Assembly (NCBI RefSeq): GCF_007753265.1
Contig: NZ_CP036349.1
Span: 5,702,862 to 5,766,861, forward strand
Direction of reading: 5' to 3'
DNA length: 64,000 bases
DNA from: Botrimarina mediterranea
GTDB taxonomy: Bacteria; Planctomycetota; Planctomycetia; Pirellulales; Lacipirellulaceae
The translations under genes were made by a program, and so were the position numbers. Shown in pieces: positions 18,309 to 26,944 of this stretch. Under the pieces are notes generated by a model. That model saw nothing but the letters and a program-made list of their open reading frames with translations, was not told where the DNA came from and searched no databases. How positions within the stretch are numbered: position 1 is the first letter of the stretch; every line of letters starts with the position of its first letter.

Positions 18309-19343
18309 ATGCGTAAGACGAAAGAAAGTTTTTGGGAGATCGCGGTGCGCACTATCGTTCTCGCTCTGTTGCTGACCCTTGGCCTCGCCTCGACCACTCT
18401 CGCTGGCAAGCCCGGTGAAGAGCTCCCCCGCAGCGGCGACGAGATCGTCGTCTGCGGCAAGCTCTTCCATACCGGCGCCCCGGTCGTCACCTGGCTCGAC
18501 CCGGGCGGCTACGACGCCTACCGCGTCGAACGCCGCTTTGCGCCGATCGAAGAGTCCGACTGGCGCACCAGCGAAGAAGAGGCCAAGCTCGACACGCCCA
18601 ACCGCTACGGCCTCCGCAAGGAGACGCTCACTCCCGAGCAGATCGAGAAGCTGCGTGGCGGCGGCTGGTCGCTCGAAGAATTGCAGGACGTCGTCGATCA
18701 ATTCGTCATGCACTACGACGTCTGCGGCGTCAGTCGGCAGTGCTTCAAGATCCTCCACGACCACCGCTGCCTGAGCGTTCACTTCATGGTCGATGTGGAC
18801 GGCACCATCTACCAGACGCTCGACCTCAAGGAACGCGCCTGGCACGCCACCACCAGCAACGGCCGCTCGATCGGCGTCGAGATCGCCCAGATCGGCGCCT
18901 ACTCCGCCAAGAGCAAGAGCACGCTCGAGCAGTGGTACGACAAGGACGAGAACGACCTCGTGCGTCTCACCTTCCCCAGCTGGTTGGTGACCGACCTCCG
19001 CAACCCCGACTTCGTCGGCCACCCCGCCCGGCCGGAGATCATCGTCGGCGAGATCCAAGACACGATGCTCTACCAGTACGACTTCACGCCCGAGCAATAC
19101 GACTCGCTAACGAAGCTCACCGCGACGTTGTGCCAGGTCTTCCCGAAGATCAAGTGCGAGTACCCGGCCGACGAAGCCGGCGAGGTGATCCCGCGCGTCC
19201 TCCCCGAAGCCCAACTCCGCGACTTCCAAGGCGTGATGGGCCACTACCACATCCAAAAGAACAAGACCGACCCCGGCCCGGCGTTCGATTGGAAGCGCGT
19301 GGTGGGCGGCGCGAAAGAGATCATCGAGAACAGCGGCGGCTGA
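18309..19343 (+). CDS. N-acetylmuramoyl-L-alanine amidase (Amidase_2), secreted
   Basis: Zinc amidase cleaving the bond between muramic acid and the stem peptide. The 344-residue protein has a signal peptide (AVRTIVLALLLTLGLASTTLAG) and an Amidase_2 core. Core elements are QFVMHYDVCG (first Zn His), SVHFMVDVDGTIYQTLDL, ERAWHATTSNGRSIGVEIAQ and GHYHIQKNKTDPGPAFDW (second His and Asp before the conserved DPGPAFDW end). It is longer than AmpD, with extra N-terminal and mid-domain segments. ATG at 18309; a GTG 36 bases in would give a shorter signal peptide. It is divergent from the endonuclease. Confidence 0.9.
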   Translation: MRKTKESFWEIAVRTIVLALLLTLGLASTTLAGKPGEELPRSGDEIVVCGKLFHTGAPVVTWLDPGGYDAYRVERRFAPIEESDWRTSEEEAKLDTPNRYGLRKETLTPEQIEKLRGGGWSLEELQDVVDQFVMHYDVCGVSRQCFKILHDHRCLSVHFMVDVDGTIYQTLDLKERAWHATTSNGRSIGVEIAQIGAYSAKSKSTLEQWYDKDENDLVRLTFPSWLVTDLRNPDFVGHPARPEIIVGEIQDTMLYQYDFTPEQYDSLTKLTATLCQVFPKIKCEYPADEAGEVIPRVLPEAQLRDFQGVMGHYHIQKNKTDPGPAFDWKRVVGGAKEIIENSGG

Positions 19344-19389
19344 TCCACGACAGCGATTGATTACCCTCGACGGCCAAGCCGGCGCCCGT

Positions 19390-19547
19390 ATCCCCCTCCT
19401 TTTTAGGGAGGGGCTAGGGGAGGGTAAAACGCGTCCAGCGGAGTGGGGATTGGGTATCCGTTACGCTGGACCTTTCGACCTCCAACACGACATCGCTACG
19501 GACAAACAAAACCCTCCCCTAACCCCTCCCTAAAGAGGGAGGGGAAT
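19390..19547. repeat. Long inverted repeat between amidase and purE
   Basis: Arms of about 37-39 bases: CCCCCTCCTTTTTAGGGAGG...GGGAGGGT (19390-19426) against ACCCTCCCCTAACCCCTCCC...AGGGAGGGG (19509-19547), about 80-base loop. Each arm is itself partly self-complementary. No gene in 19344-19652. Confidence 0.75.
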
Positions 19548-19652
19548 AAATAAGCGGACGCTTCGCGTCATCTGCCCCTGCGGGTTGCGAATCCCCCCAC
19601 GTCCGGCGAGACTTTGCCCTTTCGGCAAGACCTCCCAACTCGCCCGCGAATC

Positions 19653-20177
19653 GTGACCCCAGACGCCGCCGCCACGCCGATCGCCTCGCCCCCCGGCAAG
19701 CCCCTGGTTGGTGTCGTCATGGGCTCCGACAGCGACTGGCCCACCATGCGGCTCGCGGCCGAGGCGCTCGCCTCGATGGGCGTGCCGTTCGAGGCCCGGG
19801 TCGTCTCGGCCCACCGCACGCCCGAGGAGATGGTCGCCTACGCCAAGGAGGCCGAGGGCCGTGGCCTCAAGGTGATCATCGCCGGCGCCGGCGGGGCGGC
19901 CCACCTGCCGGGCATGATCGCGGCGCTGACGGTGCTGCCGGTGCTCGGCGTGCCGGTCCAATCGAAGGCCCTCAGCGGGCTCGACTCGCTCTTGTCGATC
20001 GTGCAGATGCCCGGCGGCGTCCCCGTCGGCACGCTGGCGATTGGGAATGCGGGCGCGAAGAACGCCGGCTTGCTCGCCGTGCGCATCCTCGGCGCCACGC
20101 GGCCCGAGCTGCGTAAGAAACTGCACGCCTACCGCGACGGCGAGGCCGAGCGTGTCCGCGCTCAGGAGCTAACGTGA
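19653..20177 (+). CDS. purE: N5-carboxyaminoimidazole ribonucleotide mutase (PurE)
   Basis: Purine biosynthesis; converts N5-CAIR to CAIR in the cytoplasm. 174 residues. Motifs: [12 protein letters not shown] (substrate loop), [11 protein letters not shown] with the catalytic His, and [49 protein letters not shown] at 19653 chosen; the frame extends to a TTG at 19614. It overlaps purK by four bases (GTGA), a typical translationally coupled purEK pair. Confidence 0.95.
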   Translation: MTPDAAATPIASPPGKPLVGVVMGSDSDWPTMRLAAEALASMGVPFEARVVSAHRTPEEMVAYAKEAEGRGLKVIIAGAGGAAHLPGMIAALTVLPVLGVPVQSKALSGLDSLLSIVQMPGGVPVGTLAIGNAGAKNAGLLAVRILGATRPELRKKLHAYRDGEAERVRAQELT

Positions 20178-21373
20178 GCCCGGCGCCATCGACCCCCGCC
20201 CGCTCGATCGAGGCGCTTAAGCCTGGCCAGGCGCTGCAACCGGGATCGACCCTGGGCGTCTTCGGCGGCGGGCAGCTCGGTCGCATGTTCACGCACGCCG
20301 CCCAGCGGATGGGCTACCGCGTTCACGTCTTTACGCCGCACCGCGGCTCGCCCGCCGGCCTCGTCGCCGAGCACGAACACGTCGGCTTGCTCTCGGACCT
20401 GCGGAGCGTCGCCAGCTTCGCGCTGTCGGTCGATGCGGCGACGCTCGAGTTCGAAAACGTCCCCACCGAGTCGATCGCCGTCGCCGAACTTCACACGCCC
20501 GTCCGCCCCGGCAGCCATGTCCTCCACACGACGCAGCATCGCGTCCGTGAGAAGACGTTCTTGCAAGAGGCCGGCGTCCCCGTCGGGCCGTTCGCCGCGG
20601 TGAACTCTTTCGAAGAATTGAAGTCCGCCGCCCACACGGTCGGACTCCCCGCCGTGCTGAAGACGGCGCAGATGGGTTACGACGGCAAAGGCCAACGCGT
20701 CATCAAGGACGCGTCACAACTCGAAGCGACCTGGAACGCGATCGGCCCCGGCGAGTGCATCCTCGAAGCGTTCATCGATTTCACGCGCGAAGTGTCGGTG
20801 CTCGTCGCGCGCGGCCTCGACGGCGAGACGGTCCTCTACGGCCCGATCGAGAACGAGCACGCCGACCACATCCTCGACGTGTCGGTGTTGCCCGCCCCCG
20901 GCACGACGCCGGCGATCGCCCATGAAGCCGCACGGATCGCAACGCGCGTCGCCGAAGGGCTCGACGCGGTCGGCCTGTTGTGCGTCGAGATGTTCCAGAC
21001 GTGGAACGGCGCGCTGCTGGTGAACGAGATCGCCCCGCGGCCGCACAACTCGGGCCACCTCACGATCGAGGGCTGCCGCACGAGCCAGTTCGAACAACAA
21101 GTCCGCACCGTCGCCGGCCTCCCGCTTGGCTCGCCCGAATCGCTCCGCCCCGCCGCGATGGCGAACCTCCTCGGCGACCTCTGGTACACGACCGACGGCG
21201 CCCCGCGCGAACCGAACTGGTCCGCCGCATTAGCCGAAGGCGCGAGCCTCCACCTCTACGGCAAAGAATCCCCCAGAGCCGGCCGCAAGATGGGCCACCT
21301 CACGATCCTCGGCGACACGCCGGAGGCGGTGCGGGACGCGGCAAGAGCGGCGCGCGAGCGGCTACGGAGCTAG
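20174..21373 (+). CDS. purK: N5-carboxyaminoimidazole ribonucleotide synthase (PurK)
   Basis: ATP-grasp enzyme that carboxylates AIR with bicarbonate, giving PurE its substrate. 399 residues. Seen: nucleotide-fold start ([14 protein letters not shown]), [14 protein letters not shown]-grasp elements ([36 protein letters not shown]) and the catalytic region [20 protein letters not shown] followed by [11 protein letters not shown]. Starts with a GTG overlapping the purE stop. The N-terminal extension of about 25 residues before the nucleotide fold is a little long for the family. Confidence 0.95.
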   Translation: MSPAPSTPARSIEALKPGQALQPGSTLGVFGGGQLGRMFTHAAQRMGYRVHVFTPHRGSPAGLVAEHEHVGLLSDLRSVASFALSVDAATLEFENVPTESIAVAELHTPVRPGSHVLHTTQHRVREKTFLQEAGVPVGPFAAVNSFEELKSAAHTVGLPAVLKTAQMGYDGKGQRVIKDASQLEATWNAIGPGECILEAFIDFTREVSVLVARGLDGETVLYGPIENEHADHILDVSVLPAPGTTPAIAHEAARIATRVAEGLDAVGLLCVEMFQTWNGALLVNEIAPRPHNSGHLTIEGCRTSQFEQQVRTVAGLPLGSPESLRPAAMANLLGDLWYTTDGAPREPNWSAALAEGASLHLYGKESPRAGRKMGHLTILGDTPEAVRDAARAARERLRS

Positions 21374-21427
21374 TCTCGACTTACGACAATTCAAACTCTG
21401 TACCACTGGTTCCACCAGTGCTTTCAG

Positions 21428-21664
21428 ATGGACTTTGTTCCCATAGATTTTCGCTTTGTCGCGTACTGGCTTGGTGAGACACTTATTCTATTGCTTGCGA
21501 TAGCTTTGGTGAGGAGCTGCGCTGCGTTGTTGATTTCCAATAAGATTGGTAGTTCGAAAAAGTTTTTTGCAGCTGTGTTGCTTGTGGTTTTTTGTTCTAT
21601 CTCCATTGCCGTAGGCGTGGATATTGCATTTTGGGTTGCGAGGATACTTGAATCGGATCATTGA
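21428..21664 (+). CDS. Small two-helix membrane protein, unknown function
   Basis: 78 residues with two hydrophobic helices (ETLILLLAIALVRSCAALLI and FFAAVLLVVFCSISIAVGVD) joined by a short basic loop (SNKIGSSKK). Base composition is clearly AT-richer than neighbouring purK. ATG at 21428; no strong ribosome binding site seen. I do not recognise a family. It sits at the left border of an AT-richer accessory stretch that includes the sulfotransferase at 22161. Confidence 0.5.
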   Translation: MDFVPIDFRFVAYWLGETLILLLAIALVRSCAALLISNKIGSSKKFFAAVLLVVFCSISIAVGVDIAFWVARILESDH

Positions 21665-22160
21665 GGCTGGTCATAGACGACTGGGCCGCAATCCACCGCG
21701 ATTAGTGTTACGCTCGACCCCGATTCAGGCAGGCAAGGCCTGCCCTACGAAGGAAAGCCCTGTAGGGGCGCTGGACGATAGCCCAGGGCAACGCCCTGGG
21801 TAACCGGCCAACCATCAAGAGGGAGAGCCCTGTAGGGGGCGACGGAATCGCCACCATTCCGTCGCCCCTACAGGGCTCAAGGGTTAAGCCCCACCCACCG
21901 CACCCAGAGCCGTTATCCGCTTCATGGTGGGTCACGACCCACCCTACGTACTGGTAGAATATTGCGATCTTTAATTCACGCCACTAGGTCCACCGCGACG
22001 GAATGGACAGCAAGTCAACAACTCATTTACCTTGCGACGATAGCTAGACAATCTTTGTAAAAGTAGTGCATAATCCCTTACACCTTCGCATACGCTTAAC
22101 TGGAACCGATGAGAGTCATTCTACTATCGCACATGACACGATGCTAGCCACTCGACTGCA
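21665..22160. repeat. Gene-free stretch with a cluster of dispersed palindromes, then AT-rich leader
   Basis: Contains GGCAGGCAAGGCCTGCC (about 21728-21744), GCCCAGGGCAACGCCCTGGG (21781-21800), a long perfect hairpin at 21825-21878 (listed) and GGTGGGTCACGACCCACC (21926-21943). From about 21950 the sequence is AT-rich and may hold the sulfotransferase promoter. No gene seen. Confidence 0.7.
21825..21878. repeat. Hairpin GAGCCCTGTAGGGG / CCCCTACAGGGCTC
   Basis: Arms GAGCCCTGTAGGGGGCGACG and its near-exact complement around GAATCGCCACCATTC. A half copy (AGCCCTGTAGGGGCG) lies at about 21756. Confidence 0.85.
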
Positions 22161-22874
22161 ATGATACTCTCGCATAGCAAGCGTTTTCTTTTTTTTTGCA
22201 ACCCAAAGACAGGCACTAGCAGCCTCGAGTCGGTACTCAGTCACTACGATGAGAGCTGCGGTGAAGACCTTGCCTCACCGGGGCTTTTCCCCCACCGTCA
22301 CGCGCCCCCTGAGATTGTCCGAGCGTTACTACCGGCGGGTCACTGGGATAGCTACTTCAAATTTGTCTTTGTCCGCGATCCGATAGATTGGGTTGTTTCA
22401 CAGTTCCGTTGGAATTTCCCTCCCCCGCTCACATACGTTAAGAAACTCTATTGGTGCCCCAGTCGCGTGTTCGAGACCGTCCGCGAGTACGGGACATTTC
22501 GCCAACAAATCCACCAACGCATTCTTGAAGCTGCAGACATACACTTTCTACACGATTTTCTCCGAAGGTTCCGGGGAATACCTACTTACCCAACACTCTA
22601 CCAATCGACATATGCATTCGATATAAATGGCAATAAAATTGTTGACTTCATAGGTCGGTTTGAGCGGATGGCTGAAGATACTACGTCTGTATACGATCGC
22701 CTCGATATTACTTCGAAAACCCCGCACCTCAATCGCAGCTTCCGGAAGCCTGCACTCGCAAGTCTAACTGATGCGGCGATCGACGCCGTGCATCAACTCT
22801 GGGCGAAAGACTATGAGTTGCTCGGATATGAGCGGCGAACAATTGCAGAACTGCGTGCGAATGAGCGGCGTTAA
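22161..22874 (+). CDS. Sulfotransferase family protein (Sulfotransfer_2-like)
   Basis: Transfers sulfate from PAPS to a carbohydrate or other acceptor. 237 residues. A 5'-phosphosulfate loop NPKTGTSSLESVL follows a hydrophobic strand (KRFLFFC), and the 3'-phosphate motif is FKFVFVRDPIDWVVSQFRW. Later HFLHDFLRRF and IVDFIGRFERMAEDT match the general plan of cytosolic-type bacterial carbohydrate sulfotransferases. No signal peptide. Its composition is AT-richer than its neighbours, and it stands alone without glycan-biosynthesis genes, suggesting acquisition by transfer (inference). ATG at 22161. The acceptor is unknown; cysD/cysNC elsewhere in the window make the PAPS donor. Confidence 0.85.
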   Translation: MILSHSKRFLFFCNPKTGTSSLESVLSHYDESCGEDLASPGLFPHRHAPPEIVRALLPAGHWDSYFKFVFVRDPIDWVVSQFRWNFPPPLTYVKKLYWCPSRVFETVREYGTFRQQIHQRILEAADIHFLHDFLRRFRGIPTYPTLYQSTYAFDINGNKIVDFIGRFERMAEDTTSVYDRLDITSKTPHLNRSFRKPALASLTDAAIDAVHQLWAKDYELLGYERRTIAELRANERR

Positions 22875-23684
22875 ATAGTCCATCCGGCCAGGGCTTGGGG
22901 CGAATACTTCGAATGACCGGGGTCGAAGCGTACCCAAGCCCCCCGATGAACCGCTATCGATGAGTCTCCTCCACCGCCGTGGGGATCTTCGCCCCCCGCC
23001 ACGCTTCCAACGACGACCCCGGTCCCCTTCTCACTGTGGCCGTATCGGCAATCAAGGCGGAACACCGTGGGGCTGATGACCGGCGCCTTGTCGCTGCTGG
23101 TTTTAATGGCGCCCCACGCTCGTCCGAAAAGGAGCTGACTGGGTGCTGTCCCGTGGGGTATACCGGGCCCGTGCACGGCAACCGAGTTCCGCATCCAGGC
23201 GTCACCGGGAAGCAATCCAATGGCCTGTAGGGCAGTTCTGCCTGGCGAGCCAAGTGGCGAAGCACGGCGGGTGGCAGGGGTCGAAGGTGATAGCCGTAGC
23301 CCCCGTGCTTAGCGAGACGATGTTGCACCCGGATTCTCGTGAAGCAGAGCTTCCTTCCACCTCGCTGGGGGCTCCGCTACGCTGCGACCCCAGCATCCTG
23401 TTTCAACCCCGGCTGCCCGCGCAGCCGCTGCAGCAAAGAGTCCGCATCTCTAAAAGAGAGCTCCCTGGGCGCTGGGCCGCCGCATTGGCTCCGCGGAAGC
23501 CAGTTCCGACCGTTGAGCCGTCGGGGCGATATTTTGCGGTTTCAAAGCCGCCGTCTCCGAAGAAGTTTCGCAAAGTGGTCGAGTTGGCACGTTAATCGCT
23601 TCGGCCTACTGATCCCACCGAGTGCCCTAACGCTCACCACGGCTTGAGTGCGTTCATCGAACACCCCTACAGGACCCTACGACA
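22875..23684. other. Gene-poor 810-bp stretch with one copy of a ~140-bp direct repeat
   Basis: No convincing gene. At 23121-23262 lies a copy of the repeat also found at 24767-24929. Open frames here lack any recognisable protein feature. It may be decayed sequence from an earlier insertion or a duplicated leader. Confidence 0.6.
23121..23262 (+). repeat. Direct repeat copy 1 (leader/start region paralogous to 24767-24929)
   Basis: Shares CGYCCGAAAA, TGTCCCGTGGGGTAYACCGG, CCGTGCACGGCAAC, CAGGCGTCACCGG and ATGGCYTGTAG.GCAGTTCTG with copy 2. In copy 2 the ATG starts a secreted-protein gene; here the frame ends after about 31 codons, so it may be a gene-start remnant. Confidence 0.75.
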
Positions 23685-24716
23685 ATGACCGCCAAAGCCG
23701 CCCAGGCGACCCGCTCGCGACAGATTGAACTCGCTTCGCGCCCCGAGGGCGTTCCGAAGAAGAGCAACTTCAAGACCACCACGACTGAGCTCTCGCCGAT
23801 CGCCGACGGTGAGTTCTTGGTTAAGAACGAGTGGATGTCGGTGGACCCCTACATGCGCGGCCGCATGAAAGCGGGGGAGAGCTATGTCCCGCCCTTTGAA
23901 ATCGGCAAACCGCTCGAAGGGGGCTGCCTTGGCAAGGTCGTCGAGTCGCGGCATCCCGATTTTGCGGAGGGGGACACCGTTCTGGGCAACCTCGGTTGGC
24001 GCGAGTATTGGAAGTCGCGCGGCGAGGGCGTGACGAAAGTGGACCCCGATCTCGCTCCCGTCCAGGCGTACCTCGGCGTGCTCGGGATGACGGGACTGAC
24101 CGCGTGGGTGGGGCTCAACAAGATCGCCCGCCTGCAAGAGGGCAACACTGTCTTCGTCTCGGCCGCGTCGGGCGCCGTGGGCTCGGTGGTCTGCCAACTC
24201 GCCAAAGCGAAGGGGTGCCGGGTGATCGGCAGCGCGGGCAGCCCGGCCAAGCTCGAGTGGCTGAAGGAGGCGGCCGGCGTCGATGCGGTGATCAACTACA
24301 AAGAGACCGACGACCTCGTCGGCGAGCTCAAGCGACACGCCCCCGACGGCATCGATGTCTACTTCGACAACGTTGGCGGCGACCACCTCGAAGCGGCGCT
24401 GGAGGTGATGAACCGTTACGGCTGTTGCGTCGAATGCGGCATGATCTCGACCTACAACGCCACCGAGCCCCCCGCGGCCCCACGCAATCTGTTCCAGATC
24501 ATCGGCAAGCGAATCCGCCTGGAGGGGTTCATCGTCCGCGACCACACCGACTGCCAAGACGAATTCATCGCCGAGATGGCTTCGCTGATCGCCGCCGGAA
24601 AGGTCGTCTGGGAAGAAAGCGTCGCCGAAGGCCTGGAGCAGGCGCCCGACGCCTTTATCGGCCTGTTCGAGGGCGAGAACATGGGGAAGCAGCTGGTGCG
24701 GCTCGACGTCGAGTAG
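23685..24716 (+). CDS. NADP-dependent medium-chain reductase (zinc-independent MDR; CurA/YncB, LTB4-dehydrogenase type)
   Basis: Cytoplasmic NADPH-dependent double-bond reductase of the leukotriene-B4 12-hydroxydehydrogenase/CurA group. 343 residues. N-terminal QIELASRPEGVPKKSNF and LVKNEWMSVDPYMRGRM are family hallmarks. The cofactor-binding region has GMTGLTAWVGL, VFVSAASGAVGSVVCQLAK and GCRVIGSAGSPAK, followed by YFDNVGGDHLEAAL. No zinc-ligand set, as expected. Start at the ATG in ACAATGACC. The gene is flanked by two direct repeats (23121-23262 and 24767-24929), so the segment may have been duplicated or inserted together with them. Confidence 0.92.
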   Translation: MTAKAAQATRSRQIELASRPEGVPKKSNFKTTTTELSPIADGEFLVKNEWMSVDPYMRGRMKAGESYVPPFEIGKPLEGGCLGKVVESRHPDFAEGDTVLGNLGWREYWKSRGEGVTKVDPDLAPVQAYLGVLGMTGLTAWVGLNKIARLQEGNTVFVSAASGAVGSVVCQLAKAKGCRVIGSAGSPAKLEWLKEAAGVDAVINYKETDDLVGELKRHAPDGIDVYFDNVGGDHLEAALEVMNRYGCCVECGMISTYNATEPPAAPRNLFQIIGKRIRLEGFIVRDHTDCQDEFIAEMASLIAAGKVVWEESVAEGLEQAPDAFIGLFEGENMGKQLVRLDVE

Positions 24717-24766
24717 CCAGGGGCGAAGCGCCCGGCGGGATGGCTAGTCTTGGTGACGGGCTTGAT

Positions 24767-24929
24767 CGCCCGAAAAAAGTTTGACGGGACCCTGTCCCGT
24801 GGGGTACACCGGGGACCGTGCACGGCAACTGAGTTTCGCACCCAGGCGTCACCGGAAAGCATTTCTATGGCTTGTAGCGCAGTTCTGTCCCGGCGAGCTG
24901 TTCTGTCCCGGCGAGCCAGGTGGCGATGC
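24767..24929 (+). repeat. Direct repeat copy 2 (leader and first codons of the DNRLRE gene)
   Basis: Matches 23121-23262 and adds an internal tandem duplication of about 18 bases (two CTGTCCCGGCGAGC words at 24886-24917), encoding the doubled AVLSRR in the signal region of the next gene. Contains the palindrome CCGTGCACGG. Confidence 0.75.
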
Positions 24930-25598
24930 GGGCTCACCCTCGCCGCGCTGCTCGCGGGTTTCAGCGCCCAGGTAGCCCTTGCGTCGATTGAAGTCGTCGG
25001 CCAGGACGCCAGCGTGATGTCGGGCTTGCCCACCGCCAACTTCAACTCCGACATCCTCTTCGTCGGCAACAACTTCGCGGGGACTGGCTTAGCACGGACC
25101 TATCTGAAGTTTGACCTCCCCGCGTATCTGCCCGGAACGCAAATCGCTTCGGCGACCCTATCGGGGACGTACCGGGGGGACTTCAACGCGCAAGATGGTT
25201 TCTTCGATTGGCACGTCGCGGTCTCGGATGCGTGGACCGAGGGTTCGATCAATTGGAACAACCAGCCAGGATTCACGGGGAGCCCGATCGCGTCGTGGGA
25301 TGCAAGTCTCGCAATCGTCAATCAAATCTACAGCTGGGATATTACCTCCGCGGTCAACGACGCCTACCTAGGCGATGGGACGCTCAGCTTGGTGTTCAAG
25401 GGCGTCAACGAAGGTCCCAGCCAGGACCGGGAGTTCTGGTGGGCGAAGGAAAACACGGCGGGCCAAGCGCCGTTTCAGATCGAGTTCGAGATCGAATCGA
25501 TTGACGTGATCCCCGAACCGGGCCAACTCGTGGTCTGGTCGGTGTTGACGTCGCTTTGCGGAGCGATGGGCGGTTGCTGGCGGCGATGCGGCGTCTGA
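24867..25598 (+). CDS. Secreted DNRLRE-like domain protein with PEP-CTERM-like tail
   Basis: 243 residues. The N-terminus has tandem AVLSRR copies followed by a signal peptide (LTLAALLAGFSAQVALA). The body resembles the beta-sandwich DNRLRE type seen in carbohydrate-binding or surface proteins (FVGNNFAGTGLARTYLKFDL, SDAWTEGSINWNNQPGF, WDITSAVNDAY). The C-terminus has VIPEPGQLVVWSVLT followed by WRRCG, a PEP-CTERM-like sorting motif. Start at the ATG at 24867; its leader and first codons belong to a direct repeat also present upstream of the reductase gene. No enzymatic residues recognised. Confidence 0.8.
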   Translation: MACSAVLSRRAVLSRRARWRCGLTLAALLAGFSAQVALASIEVVGQDASVMSGLPTANFNSDILFVGNNFAGTGLARTYLKFDLPAYLPGTQIASATLSGTYRGDFNAQDGFFDWHVAVSDAWTEGSINWNNQPGFTGSPIASWDASLAIVNQIYSWDITSAVNDAYLGDGTLSLVFKGVNEGPSQDREFWWAKENTAGQAPFQIEFEIESIDVIPEPGQLVVWSVLTSLCGAMGGCWRRCGV

Positions 25599-26027
25599 GG
25601 CGCGGACTTGGGCGGTTCCCACGTTAGCGGCGTGTGGCCAGGGTCATCGCGTAGCGAAGCCCGCGGTGAAGTCCGTTCTTGGCGTCGAATCCGCTCCTCC
25701 GAGGGCGGCGGCCGACGCCTTCGACCCCGAGGAAGCCCTCCATCGAGGCTCTCCGGGCGAGATGGCCCTCATGGGCCCAGGAGGGGCTCTAGGAGGCCAT
25801 CTGGCGGTGGTTTAGGGGGCCAGACGACTGATTTGTCGGGGTTGAGCGCGGACGCACAAGAGGGCCCTCTATGGGGCTCTACGAGGGTGGTCCCTTTCTC
25901 CGTGTTTCGGGCGGCTTTTCGCTTGCTATTGGCCACCCGCGATTTCCGGCTTCGCGCTGTGCTTGTTCCGTCCTAAGCCTGGTCGCGATACTGGCGGCTT
26001 CGCTTGAACGCCTCCCGGGACGCCACC
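25599..26027. other. Gene-free region between secreted protein and DUF502 gene
   Basis: A frame open across much of it encodes only Arg/Gly/Ser-rich low-complexity sequence with no domain. Contains short palindromic words such as GAGGGCCCTC-like stretches. Nothing else supported. Confidence 0.5.
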
Positions 26028-26645
26028 ATGCAGCGACGCTTTGGCCGAGTACTCACCTTCCTCCGCGCGACATTGATCGGCGGGGTGTTGTTTCTGTTGC
26101 CACTCGCGGCGATGGGGTGGTTGCTTGCCCAAGCGGGGGCGATCGTGTGGGGCGTCGTCGCCGCGGTGACGGGGAATCCGGCGATCCTCGAGTGGATTCC
26201 CTTTCACACACCCGCCGGCTACGCGCTGCTGGTGACGCTCACTGTCGCTGCGCTCATCGGCGTCTGCTTCCTTTGCGGGATCCTCGCCGAGAAGTCGCTG
26301 GGCCAGTGGTTCCATCAGCGCGCCGAGCGTTACCTGTCGATGCTCTTCCCGCGCTACGCCGTCTTCAAGGACCAGCTCACTGGGAACCTCGGCACGGGAT
26401 CGCTGCGGCCGGTGCTCGCGCGCATCGGGCCGTGGACACGGATCGGCGTCGAGGTCGAGCGCGACCCGACGGTGGGCGTCACCGTCTACCTGCCGAGCAG
26501 CCCCGACCCGTGGACCGGCACGGTGGCGATTGTGCCGCCGGAGGACGTGACGCCGATCACCGGTGAGTTCGGCGAAGTGATGGCGACGTTTGAGCGCCTG
26601 GGCCGCGGCACGAGCCTCTTCGCCGCGACGGCGACCCATCAATAG
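26028..26645 (+). CDS. DUF502 family membrane protein
   Basis: 205 residues with two membrane helices (LRATLIGGVLFLLPLAAMGW and LLVTLTVAALIGVCFLCGIL), then family-typical KSLGQWFHQRAERYLSMLFP, YAVFKDQLTGNL, TVYLPSSPDPWTGTVAIVPP and the closing GEVMATFERLGRG. Function of DUF502 proteins is unknown to me; they are widespread two-helix membrane proteins. ATG at 26028 chosen over an upstream TTG. The stop codon is followed immediately by the 26646-26737 hairpin. Confidence 0.88.
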   Translation: MQRRFGRVLTFLRATLIGGVLFLLPLAAMGWLLAQAGAIVWGVVAAVTGNPAILEWIPFHTPAGYALLVTLTVAALIGVCFLCGILAEKSLGQWFHQRAERYLSMLFPRYAVFKDQLTGNLGTGSLRPVLARIGPWTRIGVEVERDPTVGVTVYLPSSPDPWTGTVAIVPPEDVTPITGEFGEVMATFERLGRGTSLFAATATHQ

Positions 26646-26737
26646 ATTAACCACAGAGCCACCGAGGACACGGAGTGACGCACAGAGGAACCGCCTCTGT
26701 TTTCTTCCTCCGTGCTCTCTATGCCTCTGTGGTTAAT
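26646..26737. repeat. Hairpin of ACCACAGAG words after DUF502 gene
   Basis: ATTAACCACAGAG...GACACGGAG on the left opposes CTCCGTGCTCTCTATGCCTC...GTGGTTAAT on the right. Built from 8- to 9-base words (CACAGAG, ACACGGAG). It begins one base after the stop codon. Confidence 0.85.
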
Positions 26738-26862
26738 TTTCTTGTCGTTGTAGCAAACTTTGTCGGAGGGGTCTCCAGACCCCGATTACGGCGCCCATGC
26801 CGTTTCGCGATGGTGCGCGTAATCGGCGCCAGGAGACGACTCCCACAAGTTTGTTAAGCCAA

Positions 26863-26906
26863 TAAAAAAGCACGGGCCGGATTTCCCGAAGGAGACCCGG
26901 CCCGTG
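26863..26906 (-). terminator. Rho-independent terminator of the YTV gene
   Basis: On the minus strand ACGGGCCGG...CCGGCCCGT (9-10 bp stem) is followed by GCTTTTTTATT. It lies about 40 bases downstream of the YTV gene stop. Confidence 0.85.
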
Positions 26907-26944
26907 TCGTTAGTTAATCAGCGAGCTTCCGAACTCTGGCGAGC

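Noticed and set aside
23143-23595. Open frame of about 150 codons in the gene-poor stretch
   Set aside because: No domain, no ribosome binding site, and it overlaps a direct repeat; treated as non-coding.
25608-25976. Open frame of about 122 codons before DUF502
   Set aside because: Arg/Gly/Ser low-complexity without any motif; start codon is not supported.
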